A stretch of 22,399 nucleotides of DNA from CAIOZW01 sp049317725 (GCA_049317725.1 JBMOHS010000048.1:1-22399), one strand, 5' to 3'; shown: positions 1 to 10,709, counted from the first letter of the stretch. Notes: generated by a model from the letters alone, not told the origin. Translations and numbers: made by a program.

Positions 1-2241
<2,241 letters not shown>

Positions 2242-2315
2242 GGAGGTGATCCCCTCCCCCTCTCAATCTGCAATCGCAGGAGGGAAAACCGGACGGATCG
2301 AAGGAGAAGAACCAC

Positions 2316-3029
2316 TTGTCAACCACTCACGCCAGCACTCCCTGCCAAGAATGCCAGCGACCGGCGGCGCGGCGTTACCAGGACTATGCGATCGTGCCGG
2401 TAGCGACACCCGGTCGTTTCGACCTGGAGGTGGTCGAGGAGGGATGGCGCTGCCCGCGGTGCGCACGGGCCGCGCGTCGCGCCCTCCCCTCCCCGGGTGC
2501 CTCTTCTCCACAAGTGGCAGGACCGCTCCTCTCCCGCCGCGAATTGATCGATCGGCTCGACGCCTTCTTCGCCGAATCCGGCGTCCACGAGATCTGCGCA
2601 CGCTGCCATCGGCAGGGGACCGGCTGCTGCCCTCCGAGCTGCCGGGTCATGGGGAGCGCAGGCTGTGACCCAACCCACCCCACCGGCAAGACCGTCTTCT
2701 GCGCGACATTCCTCTGCAGCGCGCTCCTCAACGCGATCAGCGAGCTTGACCCCGCGCTGGGGCGCAGCCTCCAACAGTCCAAGAAAGTGCTCGGCACCCC
2801 CGAATTCCATCTCTACCAGTTGATCACGCGCGTCCCTCGCGCGGAGAGGGAGACCGAGATCCCGCTCCGTCTACCTGAACGCTACCCATTGCCAGAAGGG
2901 CTCGACCGCGGACCAGCCCTCCGCCCTTCCCTGATCGCCCTGGCCGAGGAGGTCCTGGCGATCCGCCGCCTCTGGCAGAAGGAGGAGCGAGAGGAGATCT
3001 CTCGCCTTGCATTTGAAATGGAAAGATGA
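2316..3029 (+). CDS. Cysteine-rich putative zinc-ribbon/metal-binding protein
   Basis: Unrecognised 237-residue soluble protein, no signal peptide. It has 12 cysteines, all in the first 134 residues: CxxC pairs at 10/13 and 46/49, then a dense cluster (94, 97, 104, 105, 109, 117, 129, 134) with histidines at 91 and 98. The first two pairs could form one zinc ribbon. The later cluster could bind zinc, copper or an Fe-S cluster. The C-terminal 100 residues are charged and probably helical. The start is TTG at 2316, chosen because AAGGAG (2301-2306) lies nine bases upstream and the N-terminal cysteine pair follows at once; no ATG in frame is better placed. It lies 74 bases after the copper-pump gene and overlaps the next gene by ATGA, so co-transcription with both is likely. 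A metal-related role is inferred from cysteines and context only. Confidence 0.75.
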   Translation: MSTTHASTPCQECQRPAARRYQDYAIVPVATPGRFDLEVVEEGWRCPRCARAARRALPSPGASSPQVAGPLLSRRELIDRLDAFFAESGVHEICARCHRQGTGCCPPSCRVMGSAGCDPTHPTGKTVFCATFLCSALLNAISELDPALGRSLQQSKKVLGTPEFHLYQLITRVPRAERETEIPLRLPERYPLPEGLDRGPALRPSLIALAEEVLAIRRLWQKEEREEISRLAFEMER

Positions 3030-3523
3030 AACGGAAAGGTGCCCTGATGCCTCGATACCGATCTCTGCTGACCCTTCCCCTGCTCAGTCTTCTCTTCATC
3101 TGGCTGCCGGCCTCGCTTCGCCAGTCTCCGGCCCCCCCTCCCCCTGAGAGAGAAGAGGCTGCCGTTCGCCAGCTCGTCGACGATTACGTAGCCGCCCGCG
3201 AAAAGATCGATCCGATCGCGACCGCCGACCTCTTCACCCCCGACGCCGACCAACTCGTCTCCTCCGGAGAGTGGCGCCTCGGACGCGAGGCCGTCGTCGC
3301 TGGCACCGTGGCCAGCTCGCGTCAAAACAGTGGCTCCCGGACGATCACCATCACCCAGATCCGCTTTCTCTCCCCCGACATCGCCCTCGTCGATGGGCGC
3401 TACACTCTCACCCCACGCGACGGCGCTGCCCCCCGCCAAATGTGGACCAGCCTGCTCGTCCAGAAGACCGAGGCCCGCTGGCGGATCGCCGCCATTCGCA
3501 ACATGCTGCCGGCCTCCCCGTAA
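3026..3523 (+). CDS. Exported NTF2-like (SnoaL/DUF4440-type) protein
   Basis: A 165-residue protein with an N-terminal signal sequence or anchor (basic MKRK, then hydrophobic LLTLPLLSLLFIWLPA). A single NTF2-like fold follows at about residues 42-163. Its pattern is typical of SnoaL-like/DUF4440 proteins: a helix starting AAVRQLVDDYVAAREK, a DLFTPDADQL segment, then beta strands ending WTSLLVQKTEARWRIAAIRN. Members of this superfamily bind small ligands or act as isomerases, but no catalytic residues can be assigned here. The start codon overlaps the preceding stop (ATGA), implying translational coupling. An internal ATG at 3047 with AAAGG upstream is an alternative start and would shorten the basic N-terminus. 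A hairpin just after the stop probably ends the transcript. Confidence 0.8.
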   Translation: MKRKGALMPRYRSLLTLPLLSLLFIWLPASLRQSPAPPPPEREEAAVRQLVDDYVAAREKIDPIATADLFTPDADQLVSSGEWRLGREAVVAGTVASSRQNSGSRTITITQIRFLSPDIALVDGRYTLTPRDGAAPRQMWTSLLVQKTEARWRIAAIRNMLPASP

Positions 3524-3528
3524 GCCGA

Positions 3529-3548
3529 GCCCCCTTCCCGAAGGGGGC
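3529..3548 (+). terminator. Hairpin after the copper-pump gene cluster
   Basis: GCCCCCTT and AAGGGGGC form a perfect 8-bp stem with a CCCG loop, beginning five bases after the stop codon at 3523. No T-run follows, so it is either a weak intrinsic terminator or an mRNA 3'-end stabiliser. The sequence from 3549 to about 3690 shows nothing else recognisable. Confidence 0.45.
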
Positions 3549-3699
3549 ATCCATCGAGCACTGTCGCCGCAGACAAGCGGGACCGCTCCTCCTGGAACCG
3601 GTCGCCCTTGGACAACCCCACCCGGCGCCCCAGCAAAACACGAGCTAAGTTATTCATTTTCCTATACTTTCCCCCTCCACTTCCTGCCGAAAATAATTT

Positions 3700-3728
3700 T
3701 TGACAGGCCCCGGTCAATCTGGTATTGT
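3700..3728 (+). promoter_or_regulatory. Sigma70-type promoter of the speA leader
   Basis: TTGACA (3700-3705, perfect -35) and TATTGT (3723-3728, 4/6 to the -10 consensus) are separated by exactly 17 bases. An A/T-rich run, AAAATAATTT (3690-3699), directly precedes the -35 and could act as an UP element. Predicted transcription start is near 3735, about 200 bases before speA. Confidence 0.7.
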
Positions 3729-3734
3729 CCATCA

Positions 3735-3933
3735 TTACTTTGACAGCCGGGAGGTTCTCCCCCGTCACGTCCGCGCCGCCCAGTCTGCCTCTTCGTCGCG
3801 CCTGATGGCGAGTGGTGGTTATGCTGGACAGGCATCCTGTGGCTTTCCCCCTGGAAGCACTCTCTGTGGACGGCTCCAAGAGCAGGTTCCCCAACAATCA
3901 ATCAACCGGTAGACATAACGGACAAGTCATCCG
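3735..3933 (+). promoter_or_regulatory. Long 5' leader of speA with a hairpin
   Basis: About 200 bases separate the predicted transcription start from the speA start codon. Near its 5' end, TGAC (3741-3744) pairs with GTCA (3764-3767), and inside it GGGAG (3749-3753) pairs with CTCCC (3757-3761). A 35-codon open frame (ATG at 3803 to TAG at 3910-3912) lies in the leader but has no convincing ribosome binding site. The length suggests post-transcriptional control of arginine decarboxylase; no known riboswitch class was recognised. Confidence 0.4.
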
Positions 3934-5865
3934 ATGGAGGTAATTGAACAGACAAAGATGAAGTCAGCCATTGCTGAGGTTGCGCAAACATACGGCATCG
4001 AGAATTGGGGCGCCGGATATTTTTCCATCAATTCGCAGGGACATCTCATCGCGCGGCCCGCCGATGGAGATCCCCGCTTTGTCGACATCAAGAAACTGGT
4101 CGACGACCTGCTCGCCAAACGCGTCAAGCTTCCCCTGCTGCTCCGCTTTCCCCAAATCTTTGCCAGTCAGGTTCGGAAGATGAACCACTCCTTTCAGCAA
4201 GCAATGAAGGAGTTCGACTACCACGGCAATCACCTGGCGGTCTTCCCGATGAAGGTCAACCAGCGACGGCAAGTGATTGAGGCCTATCTCGAAGAGGCCA
4301 CCAAGTATCACTATGGCTTGGAGGCGGGCAGCAAGCCAGAACTCTACGCTGCCATCGCCATGGAGCAGTCCCCCGAATCCCTGCTGGTCTGCAATGGATT
4401 CAAAGACGACAGCTTCATCGACTTGGCCTTTCTTGGCAAGAAGGTCGGCAAGAATGTGGTGATCGTCATCGAGAAGCTCAACGAACTCGGGAAGGTCATC
4501 GAGAAGACACGTGCCACCGGGATTCGACCGATGATTGGGCTTCGAGTTCGCCTCTACACGCGCGGCTCGGGCCGCTGGGAGAAGTCTGGGGGAGAACAGT
4601 CGAAGTTCGGCCTGACGACCTCGGAGCTGCTGCAGGCCGTCAAGCTGTTGCGCGACGCCGGCATGATCGACATGCTCCGGGTGCTACACTTCCACATCGG
4701 CTCGCAGATCACCCAGATCAAGCGCGTCAAATCGGGTGTCAAGGAGTCGGCACGAGTCTACGCCAAGATCCGCAAGATGGGGATCGATGTTGACCATCTC
4801 AACGTCGGCGGCGGAGTCGGAGTCGATTACGACGGCAGCAAGACGAGCTTCGAATCGTCGGCCAACTACACCCTGCAAGAGTTCGCCAACGATGTGATCT
4901 ATACCATCAAGAGCGTCTGTCGGGAGGAGAATGTCCCCGAGCCGAACGTCATCACCGAATCGGGCCGCGTGCTGGTCGCCTATCACGCGATGTTGATCAC
5001 CAACATCGTCGATGAGATCGAGACAGTTCAGGGGATCCACAACCTGCCCGTCTCCGAAGACAAGGCTCCGGTGATCAAGGAGCTGCACGACCTCTATCGG
5101 AACTTGAACTCGAAGAACTTCCTTGAGTACTACCACGACGCGCTGGAGCAGAAGGAGGAGCTCTTCACCCTCTTCGATCTCGGGTTCATCAGTCTGGAGG
5201 AACGGGCGAAAGGCGAGGTCCTCTTCTGGGAGATCTGCGACAAGGCGAACAACTTTGCGCGCCACTCCCAGTTGAAGTCGGAGGAGTTTGACGACCTGCG
5301 CAAGCTCCTCTCGGCGAAGTATCTCTGCAACTTCTCCGTCTTCCGGTCAGTCCCGGACCACTGGGCCATCGACCAGCTCTTTCCCATCATCCCGATCGAT
5401 CGGCTCAACGAGATTCCGACCGACACGGCGACCCTCGTCGACATCACCTGTGACTCGGACGGCGTCGTCGACCGCTTTGTCGATCTGCACGATGTCAAGG
5501 AGGTTCTCGAGGTCCACGATCTCAAGGACAATCGCCCGTACTACCTCGCCCTGATGCTGGTCGGGGCCTACCAAGAGGTCATGGGAAATTTCCATAACCT
5601 CTTCGGGACGACCAACGAGGCGCACGTCATCATCGCCGAGCACGGGGATTACCATATCAGTCGACTGGTCCCAGGATCACAGGTCGGGGATATGCTCTCC
5701 TTCGCCGAGTATCGCAAGGAGTTTTTGCAGGAGAGCTTTGCGACCCTGCTGCAACGACAGATCCGAAAAGGACAACTGACCGAAGCGGAGGCCAGCGGAA
5801 TTACCGCGGCGTACGAAAGCAACTACTCCGGATATACCTATCTCGAACCAAACGAGCGGCGCTAA
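3934..5865 (+). CDS. speA: Biosynthetic arginine decarboxylase
   Basis: Cytoplasmic PLP enzyme converting L-arginine to agmatine and CO2, the first step of agmatine-based polyamine synthesis. The 643 residues match the usual ~630-660 of the SpeA branch of fold-III (alanine-racemase-like) decarboxylases. Visible motifs: MKVNQRR with the PLP Schiff-base lysine Lys107, the GLEAGSK segment, HFHIGSQ, the glycine-rich LNVGGGVGVDYDGS phosphate loop, ITESGR, and the C-terminal CDSDG motif with Cys506 and Asp508, followed by VGAYQE and HNLFG. The alternative start ATG 3958 also fits; neither has an ideally spaced Shine-Dalgarno sequence (GGAGG at 3936-3940 is 17 bases before 3958). It is preceded by its own promoter and long leader. 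It is followed at 95 bases by a deoxyhypusine-synthase-like gene that could use agmatine or its product putrescine. Enzyme identity is secure. Confidence 0.96.
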   Translation: MEVIEQTKMKSAIAEVAQTYGIENWGAGYFSINSQGHLIARPADGDPRFVDIKKLVDDLLAKRVKLPLLLRFPQIFASQVRKMNHSFQQAMKEFDYHGNHLAVFPMKVNQRRQVIEAYLEEATKYHYGLEAGSKPELYAAIAMEQSPESLLVCNGFKDDSFIDLAFLGKKVGKNVVIVIEKLNELGKVIEKTRATGIRPMIGLRVRLYTRGSGRWEKSGGEQSKFGLTTSELLQAVKLLRDAGMIDMLRVLHFHIGSQITQIKRVKSGVKESARVYAKIRKMGIDVDHLNVGGGVGVDYDGSKTSFESSANYTLQEFANDVIYTIKSVCREENVPEPNVITESGRVLVAYHAMLITNIVDEIETVQGIHNLPVSEDKAPVIKELHDLYRNLNSKNFLEYYHDALEQKEELFTLFDLGFISLEERAKGEVLFWEICDKANNFARHSQLKSEEFDDLRKLLSAKYLCNFSVFRSVPDHWAIDQLFPIIPIDRLNEIPTDTATLVDITCDSDGVVDRFVDLHDVKEVLEVHDLKDNRPYYLALMLVGAYQEVMGNFHNLFGTTNEAHVIIAEHGDYHISRLVPGSQVGDMLSFAEYRKEFLQESFATLLQRQIRKGQLTEAEASGITAAYESNYSGYTYLEPNERR

Positions 5866-5876
5866 CCCACCAGGCC

Positions 5877-5922
5877 GGGGAGGCGGACCAATCCGCTCCC
5901 CGCGTGGCGGCCTTCTTCTTTT
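5877..5922 (+). terminator. Probable partial terminator between speA and the DHS-like gene
   Basis: GGGGA+GCGGA (5877-5887, one bulged G at 5882) pairs with TCCGC+TCCCC (5892-5901) around a CCAA loop. A T-rich run follows about 12 bases later (5912-5925). The displaced T-run suggests imperfect termination, so the downstream gene may be transcribed at a lower level by read-through. Confidence 0.45.
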
Positions 5923-5960
5923 TTTCGCATTTTTACCTCCCCCGGGTGGAGCATCGTTAT

Positions 5961-7010
<1,050 letters not shown>

Positions 7011-7032
7011 GATGACTGGACAAGAGAAGAGG

Positions 7033-7077
7033 AAGAATAGGTCCCGGATCGGGGTTTCCCCGCCGGGACTTATTCTT
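7033..7077. terminator. Long bidirectional terminator hairpin
   Basis: AAGAATA (7033-7039), a G-T wobble, and GTCCCGG (7041-7047) pair with CCGGGAC (7063-7069) and TATTCTT (7071-7077). A further CGGGG/CCCCG stem closes on a TTT loop, with only a two-base bulge. That is 20 pairs, A-rich on one flank and T-rich on the other. It lies between the convergent DHS-like gene and the minus-strand aroB operon, so it can end both transcripts. Confidence 0.8.
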
Positions 7078-7106
7078 TGGCGGGAAGGGCCCGCAGATGC
7101 CAGCGA

Positions 7107-7526
7107 TCAGATTCCTGGATGATCGACATAGATTGAGTAGGGCCAGTGGACGGAGGCACGCCGCCAGCCGGTCTCGCTCGAGAAGATGAAGAGGGGGAGG
7201 TAGAGCGGCTTCGAGTAGGTCAGGCGGACAAGGAGGCGGCGCCCTTGTCGGACGACCTGAAGGTCATAGTCCGAGGGGAGCCCGTGTTCGCGGGCCCGTT
7301 GCTGGATCTGTGCCTTGACATCGACCAGTTCGAGCGACTGAAGGGCCCCGCGATCAACGATCTCCTCGGTGGCGGAGCGCATCTGTTGAAAAGACAGGTA
7401 GTCGGGGAGCCAGACGACCATGACATAGAAGACGGCTGCACTGAAGGCGAGGAGGAGGAGGAAAGGGAGGCGGCTGATGCCGCGCGTGCGGCGAAGCATG
7501 GCAGAACTGGATCCCAGATCGTTCAT
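7107..7526 (-). CDS. Small membrane-anchored protein of unknown function
   Basis: A 139-residue protein. The N-terminus is basic (MLRRTRGISR), followed by one hydrophobic helix (about residues 20-40, LPFLLLLAFSAAVFYVMVVW). A predicted extracytoplasmic domain of about 95 residues follows, with a helix containing IQQRAREHGLP and beta strands (DYDLQVVRQGRRLLVRLTY). This layout resembles small single-pass DUF4845-like proteins, but I do not recognise it with confidence. ATG 7526 is chosen because TTGGAG lies about 12 bases upstream and the signal anchor follows at once. The frame extends to a TTG at 7616 that abuts the aroB stop; that start would add 30 residues. It is the last gene of the minus-strand operon and ends before the bidirectional hairpin. 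Confidence 0.65.
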   Translation of the reverse strand: MNDLGSSSAMLRRTRGISRLPFLLLLAFSAAVFYVMVVWLPDYLSFQQMRSATEEIVDRGALQSLELVDVKAQIQQRAREHGLPSDYDLQVVRQGRRLLVRLTYSKPLYLPLFIFSSETGWRRASVHWPYSIYVDHPGI

Positions 7527-7616
7527 AGAGACAACCAACTCCAAGGGGTCGAGCCATCTGGCGGGGTAGAGTTCACGTGCCACCCCGGTGAGCCAGAGGC
7601 AGGAAAAGAGCGGCAA

Positions 7617-8804
7617 TCACTGCCGCGGGTGTGCGCGGGCAGTTCGACGAGTACGCCAAGGACTGATCAAAGATTGGACCCTCTGGCGGACAACGCGGGA
7701 AGGGACATCGTCGCGAATGACGACCTCGCCAATCCGGGTCGGGAGGATGAAGGAGAGGCGACCGGCGACGACCTTCTTGTCACGGGTCATGGCATCGAGG
7801 ATCCCGGAAACGTCGAGGTCGTCCATCCGGGGTCGGGGGCCGACGGCATCGATCAAGGCGTCGATGCGGTCTTTCTGCTCCGAGGCGAGCAGGTCCAGGG
7901 CTACGGCAATGGCGGCTGCGCATTTCATGCCTTCGCCAACGGCTTCGCCGTGGCGAAAGCGGCGATAGTCAGTCACGGCCTCGAGGGCGTGTCCAACCGT
8001 GTGTCCATAATTGAGAATGCGACGCAACCCACCCTCGCGCTCATCCGCGGTGACCACCTCGGCCTTGATCTGGCAGCAACGGGCGATCAGGGGGACGAGA
8101 ACGGCCGGGTCGAGCGCCAGCAGACGGTCGAGCCCGGTCTCGATCGAATGGGCAAGTGCCGAGTCGCGGATGACACCATATTTGACCGCCTCATAGAGCC
8201 CTGCCTGGAACTCGCGGCGAGGGAGGGTCGTCAAGACGACCGGGTCGATCAATACCGCTGACGGTTGATGGAAGGCGCCAATCAAGTTCTTGCCAAGCGG
8301 GTGGTTGACGGCCGTCTTCCCGCCCACGGAGCTGTCGATCTGGGCAAGGAGGGTCGTTGGAAGCTGCACGACAGGGATTCCGCGCTGGTAGGTCGCGGCG
8401 ACAAACCCCGCCAAATCACCGACAACCCCGCCCCCGAGAGCGACGATCCCTTCGCCCCGCTCAAATCGTTCCGCGATCAGCGTGCTCCAGATCCGCTCGG
8501 CAGTGCGCAGCGTCTTGGCTCGCTCCCCGGGGGCAATCAGGCAGGGCAGCGGTTCGAGACCCGCTTGCCGCAACGCCCGCTCGACCGTATTGCCATGGAG
8601 GCGATGAACCGTGCGATCGGAGACGAGCGCGACGCGCCGCGCTCGCGGCCCAAAAGCCCGTCGCGCAACCTCTCCCGTCCGTTGCAACGCCCCCTCGGCA
8701 ATGGTGATGTCGTAGGATCTCTCTCCCAAGGGAACGAGAAGGGTCCTCTTGGGAATTCCTGACTCATCAATTGGTTCGGCGATCTCCTCTGCCGCGTTGG
8801 CCAT
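7617..8804 (-). CDS. aroB: 3-dehydroquinate synthase
   Basis: Cytoplasmic NAD- and Zn/Co-dependent enzyme converting DAHP to 3-dehydroquinate, step two of the shikimate pathway. The 395-residue protein shows the NAD-binding GGGVVGDLAGF (124-134) and the LPTTLLAQIDSSVGGKTAVN segment with Lys163. Metal ligands are Glu205 (LYEAVKYG), His268 (NYGHTVGHALE) and His285 (RHGEAVGEG). It has about 20 extra residues at the N-terminus and a basic C-terminal tail compared with a typical ~360-residue AroB. The ATG at 8804 has AAGGAGG about 12 bases upstream on its strand and GGGGAG closer in. It lies 46 bases after the stop of the M3-like gene and is probably co-transcribed with it. No other aro gene is visible here. 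Identity is secure. Confidence 0.97.
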   Translation of the reverse strand: MANAAEEIAEPIDESGIPKRTLLVPLGERSYDITIAEGALQRTGEVARRAFGPRARRVALVSDRTVHRLHGNTVERALRQAGLEPLPCLIAPGERAKTLRTAERIWSTLIAERFERGEGIVALGGGVVGDLAGFVAATYQRGIPVVQLPTTLLAQIDSSVGGKTAVNHPLGKNLIGAFHQPSAVLIDPVVLTTLPRREFQAGLYEAVKYGVIRDSALAHSIETGLDRLLALDPAVLVPLIARCCQIKAEVVTADEREGGLRRILNYGHTVGHALEAVTDYRRFRHGEAVGEGMKCAAAIAVALDLLASEQKDRIDALIDAVGPRPRMDDLDVSGILDAMTRDKKVVAGRLSFILPTRIGEVVIRDDVPSRVVRQRVQSLISPWRTRRTARAHPRQ

Positions 8805-8850
8805 CCGCTCCCCCTGCCTCCTTCTCAGCCCCTCTACTCAGTTTCTTTGG

Positions 8851-10215
8851 TCATCCCGCCGCAACCAGTTCGTGCAGGTCGCGGGACAGTTCATCAAACG
8901 CCCAGGCGAGATCGATCGTTCCCAATCCGATCAGCGAGGCCATCTCCTCGATCGAGTAACGCTGCCCGGTGTTCCAGAGGTCAATCAGAAGATCACCCGC
9001 GCGACGGGAGGTCCACCAACGGAAGCCGTACGCCGAGCGCAGCCGATCGCGCAGGGAGGCCTCAAAGGCCGCTGCCCGGAGCAGATCGGCCGGGACGAGG
9101 GTGAGGCTGACTTCGCGGAGGCAGCCCGGTCGGGGCTGGTCCACCGAGAAGGCACGGCCCGTCGCTTCGAGATATGCGTCCAGTTCACGCCCTGGGGAAC
9201 GCCCCACCAATGCAGCGTAGCTGAAGAGAAACCATGCTGCCGCGAAGCGCAACCGGAGCAGACGCTGCTTGAAGAGGGAACGGCGAAGGGCGCAGGAATC
9301 GACGACACGGCCCATCTCAGTCAGCCAGTGTCGGTCGCGGACCAGCGACTCGAAGAGACCCGCCCACGCCAACTCAAGCGCACGGTCCCCCCACGGGGTC
9401 ACGTGCTGAAACTCCAGGGCAAGTTGAGGAGAGGTCCAGGCATAGGACTGAGCGACGCCAACCGAGCGCCAGAAGAGTTGCTCTCGGGTTGCCCCGTCCT
9501 CTTCTGGCAGCTCGACCCGGATCTCCTCTGGTACGCGGATCGGGTAGCAGTCGATCTTCTCTTCCCACCTCTCCTGCTTCGCGGCCAACTGTGGCGTGAA
9601 GGTCAGGCCGGGTTGCTGCCAAGTCCTGACGCCAATCCCAGACATCACATCGCGGTATCGCTCCAGGCGACCCCACCCGCGGAGAAGGGGCCCCTCCATT
9701 GGCGCCAAGTGTTGACCCGACTCCCACCAACCCTTTTCGGGCAGGTCACGCAAGATTCGGTGGAGAGATTCGAGCAATCGCTCGGCGGCGGGGGCGATCG
9801 TTGGGTAATCAATCCCGCGAAGAGTCTGGCGAAGGTCGGCATAATCGGTGCTCCCCTCGGCGCGGGCCATCTCTGTCAGGCGCACCAGCCGCTCTCGAGC
9901 CAGATCCTCGCCCTCTCCCGACCCGGCGGCGAAGGCTCGTTCCAGCTCCTGGGTCAGGTCGACTTGTCGGTGCCAGATGCGCCCTTCGGTTGAGAAGGCA
10001 CGCAATCTCGCCAAGCGCTGTCGCTCGGTTGTCTGACTTTGAGGGGTTTCTTCGTGGAGGAGACGGATCTCTTCGCTAGCGGCTCTGGTGAAGAGATCGC
10101 TGTACTCCCGAAAGATCCATTCGTCGCCCCCCCCTTTGCCTTGGGAGGCCCGCCATCGATCTTCCCAGACCGCCGTCTGATACTGGCTCCACCGCTCCCG
10201 ATAATCGCTGATCAT
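8851..10215 (-). CDS. M3-metallopeptidase-like protein lacking a visible HExxH motif
   Basis: A 454-residue, almost entirely helical protein with no signal peptide. The order of segments resembles a group of M3-like helical metallopeptidases: PIRVPEEIRVEL, then AQSYAWTSPQLALEFQHV, then WGDRALELAWAGLFESLV, a basic helix with KQRLLRLRFAAAWFLFSY, and a C-terminal RSAYGFRWWTSRRAG...LWNTGQ region. In active relatives the stretch before AQ-YA carries HExxH; here it reads RSVGV (250-254), and no HExxH occurs elsewhere. The downstream Glu ligand position is also altered. I infer an inactive homologue with a binding or scaffolding role. The match is from memory of family patterns, so the family assignment is moderate. 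It is first in the minus-strand operon with aroB, and a 16-bp palindrome overlaps its ribosome binding site. Confidence 0.75.
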   Translation of the reverse strand: MISDYRERWSQYQTAVWEDRWRASQGKGGGDEWIFREYSDLFTRAASEEIRLLHEETPQSQTTERQRLARLRAFSTEGRIWHRQVDLTQELERAFAAGSGEGEDLARERLVRLTEMARAEGSTDYADLRQTLRGIDYPTIAPAAERLLESLHRILRDLPEKGWWESGQHLAPMEGPLLRGWGRLERYRDVMSGIGVRTWQQPGLTFTPQLAAKQERWEEKIDCYPIRVPEEIRVELPEEDGATREQLFWRSVGVAQSYAWTSPQLALEFQHVTPWGDRALELAWAGLFESLVRDRHWLTEMGRVVDSCALRRSLFKQRLLRLRFAAAWFLFSYAALVGRSPGRELDAYLEATGRAFSVDQPRPGCLREVSLTLVPADLLRAAAFEASLRDRLRSAYGFRWWTSRRAGDLLIDLWNTGQRYSIEEMASLIGLGTIDLAWAFDELSRDLHELVAAG

Positions 10216-10230
10216 GCCTTGCAGAATCTC

Positions 10231-10246
10231 TCCAGGTCGACCTGGA
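10231..10246 (-). promoter_or_regulatory. 16-bp perfect palindrome overlapping the ribosome binding site of the M3-like gene
   Basis: TCCAGGTCGACCTGGA is a perfect palindrome ending 15 bases before the ATG at 10215. In the minus-strand transcript its last GGA forms part of the only good Shine-Dalgarno sequence (GGAGAG). It could be an operator or an mRNA hairpin that limits translation. Confidence 0.5.
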
Positions 10247-10308
10247 CATCAGAAAACGGCGCGGGAAGAGGAGGGAGCGGTGAGCCATCACCCGACGAAG
10301 GGAGAGTC

Positions 10309-10384
10309 TGGTCGGCGCATCCCCGCGTTTTACGGTGCATCCCCCACCGCAATCCAGCGTTGGACCGCGATTATGCGCCGACCA
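10309..10384. repeat. 12-bp inverted repeat enclosing a branched, possibly structured element
   Basis: TGGTCGGCGCAT (10309-10320) and ATGCGCCGACCA (10373-10384) are perfect inverted copies. Between them, CGGTG/CACCG and CCA-GCGT-TGG can form two small hairpins, giving a compact three-way layout of 76 nt. It is not a tRNA: no T-loop or anticodon arm is present. It lies in the 660-base non-coding region between divergent genes; the transcribed strand cannot be told. Confidence 0.45.
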
Positions 10385-10619
10385 CACCCACCATCCGCTT
10401 AGGTTCACCCACCCTCACTGGTCTACCGGCGCCTTCCCAGGTCAGAATCCCAGGTATGACCAGAATTCCGACCCCATTCTCTCCAAGGGGTTCCGCAAGG
10501 GTCTCCCGCACAAGACCTGACTGTTCCTCCTCTTCCATCTCTGTTCCCCCAACTCAAATTGGAGGAACCATTTCCGGGCTCTTGAGCGTCGCTGCTCGCA
10601 GGTTCGCTAAAGCGGATTC

Positions 10620-10709
10620 TCGGAGGAGCCCCGATTCATTGAAGCGTACTCTATTTCGTTTGTCCAGTTCCGACAAGGGCAGAGGATAACAGAAAGGGGG
10701 CTCCTCCGA
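10620..10709. repeat. 13-bp inverted repeat with 64-base interior
   Basis: TCGGAGGAGCCCC (10620-10632) and GGGGCTCCTCCGA (10697-10709) are perfect inverted copies. The interior holds a smaller dyad, TTGTC/GACAA, around 10660-10675. No T-run follows on either strand, so it is not a simple terminator. It could be a structured leader of either divergent transcript, or a pair of binding sites. Confidence 0.45.
10638..10666 (-). promoter_or_regulatory. Candidate promoter of the minus-strand M3-like/aroB operon
   Basis: On the minus strand, TGGACA (10666-10661, 5/6 to the -35 consensus) and TTCAAT (10643-10638, 4/6 to the -10) are 17 bases apart. The predicted start near 10631 would give a leader of about 415 bases containing the palindrome and the 10309-10384 inverted repeat. 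Weak evidence. Confidence 0.25.

Noticed and set aside
3803..3912. 35-codon open frame in the speA leader
   Set aside because: No convincing Shine-Dalgarno sequence and no arginine-codon run of the kind expected in an attenuator peptide. It is kept only as a note in the leader entry.
7146..8261. 371-codon plus-strand open frame
   Set aside because: It runs antisense to aroB and the small membrane-protein gene. Its Asp/Gly/Glu-rich translation is the usual shadow of a GC-rich gene, and no ribosome binding site is present.
10309..10384. tRNA-like element of 76 nt ending in ACCA
   Set aside because: The acceptor-like stem is too long and there is no T-arm consensus or anticodon loop, so it is not a tRNA gene.
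10039..10689. 216-codon plus-strand open frame overlapping the start of the M3-like gene
   Set aside because: Its first part is antisense to a well-supported gene. The rest is rich in Pro/Ser/Arg with no domain pattern and crosses both intergenic inverted repeats.
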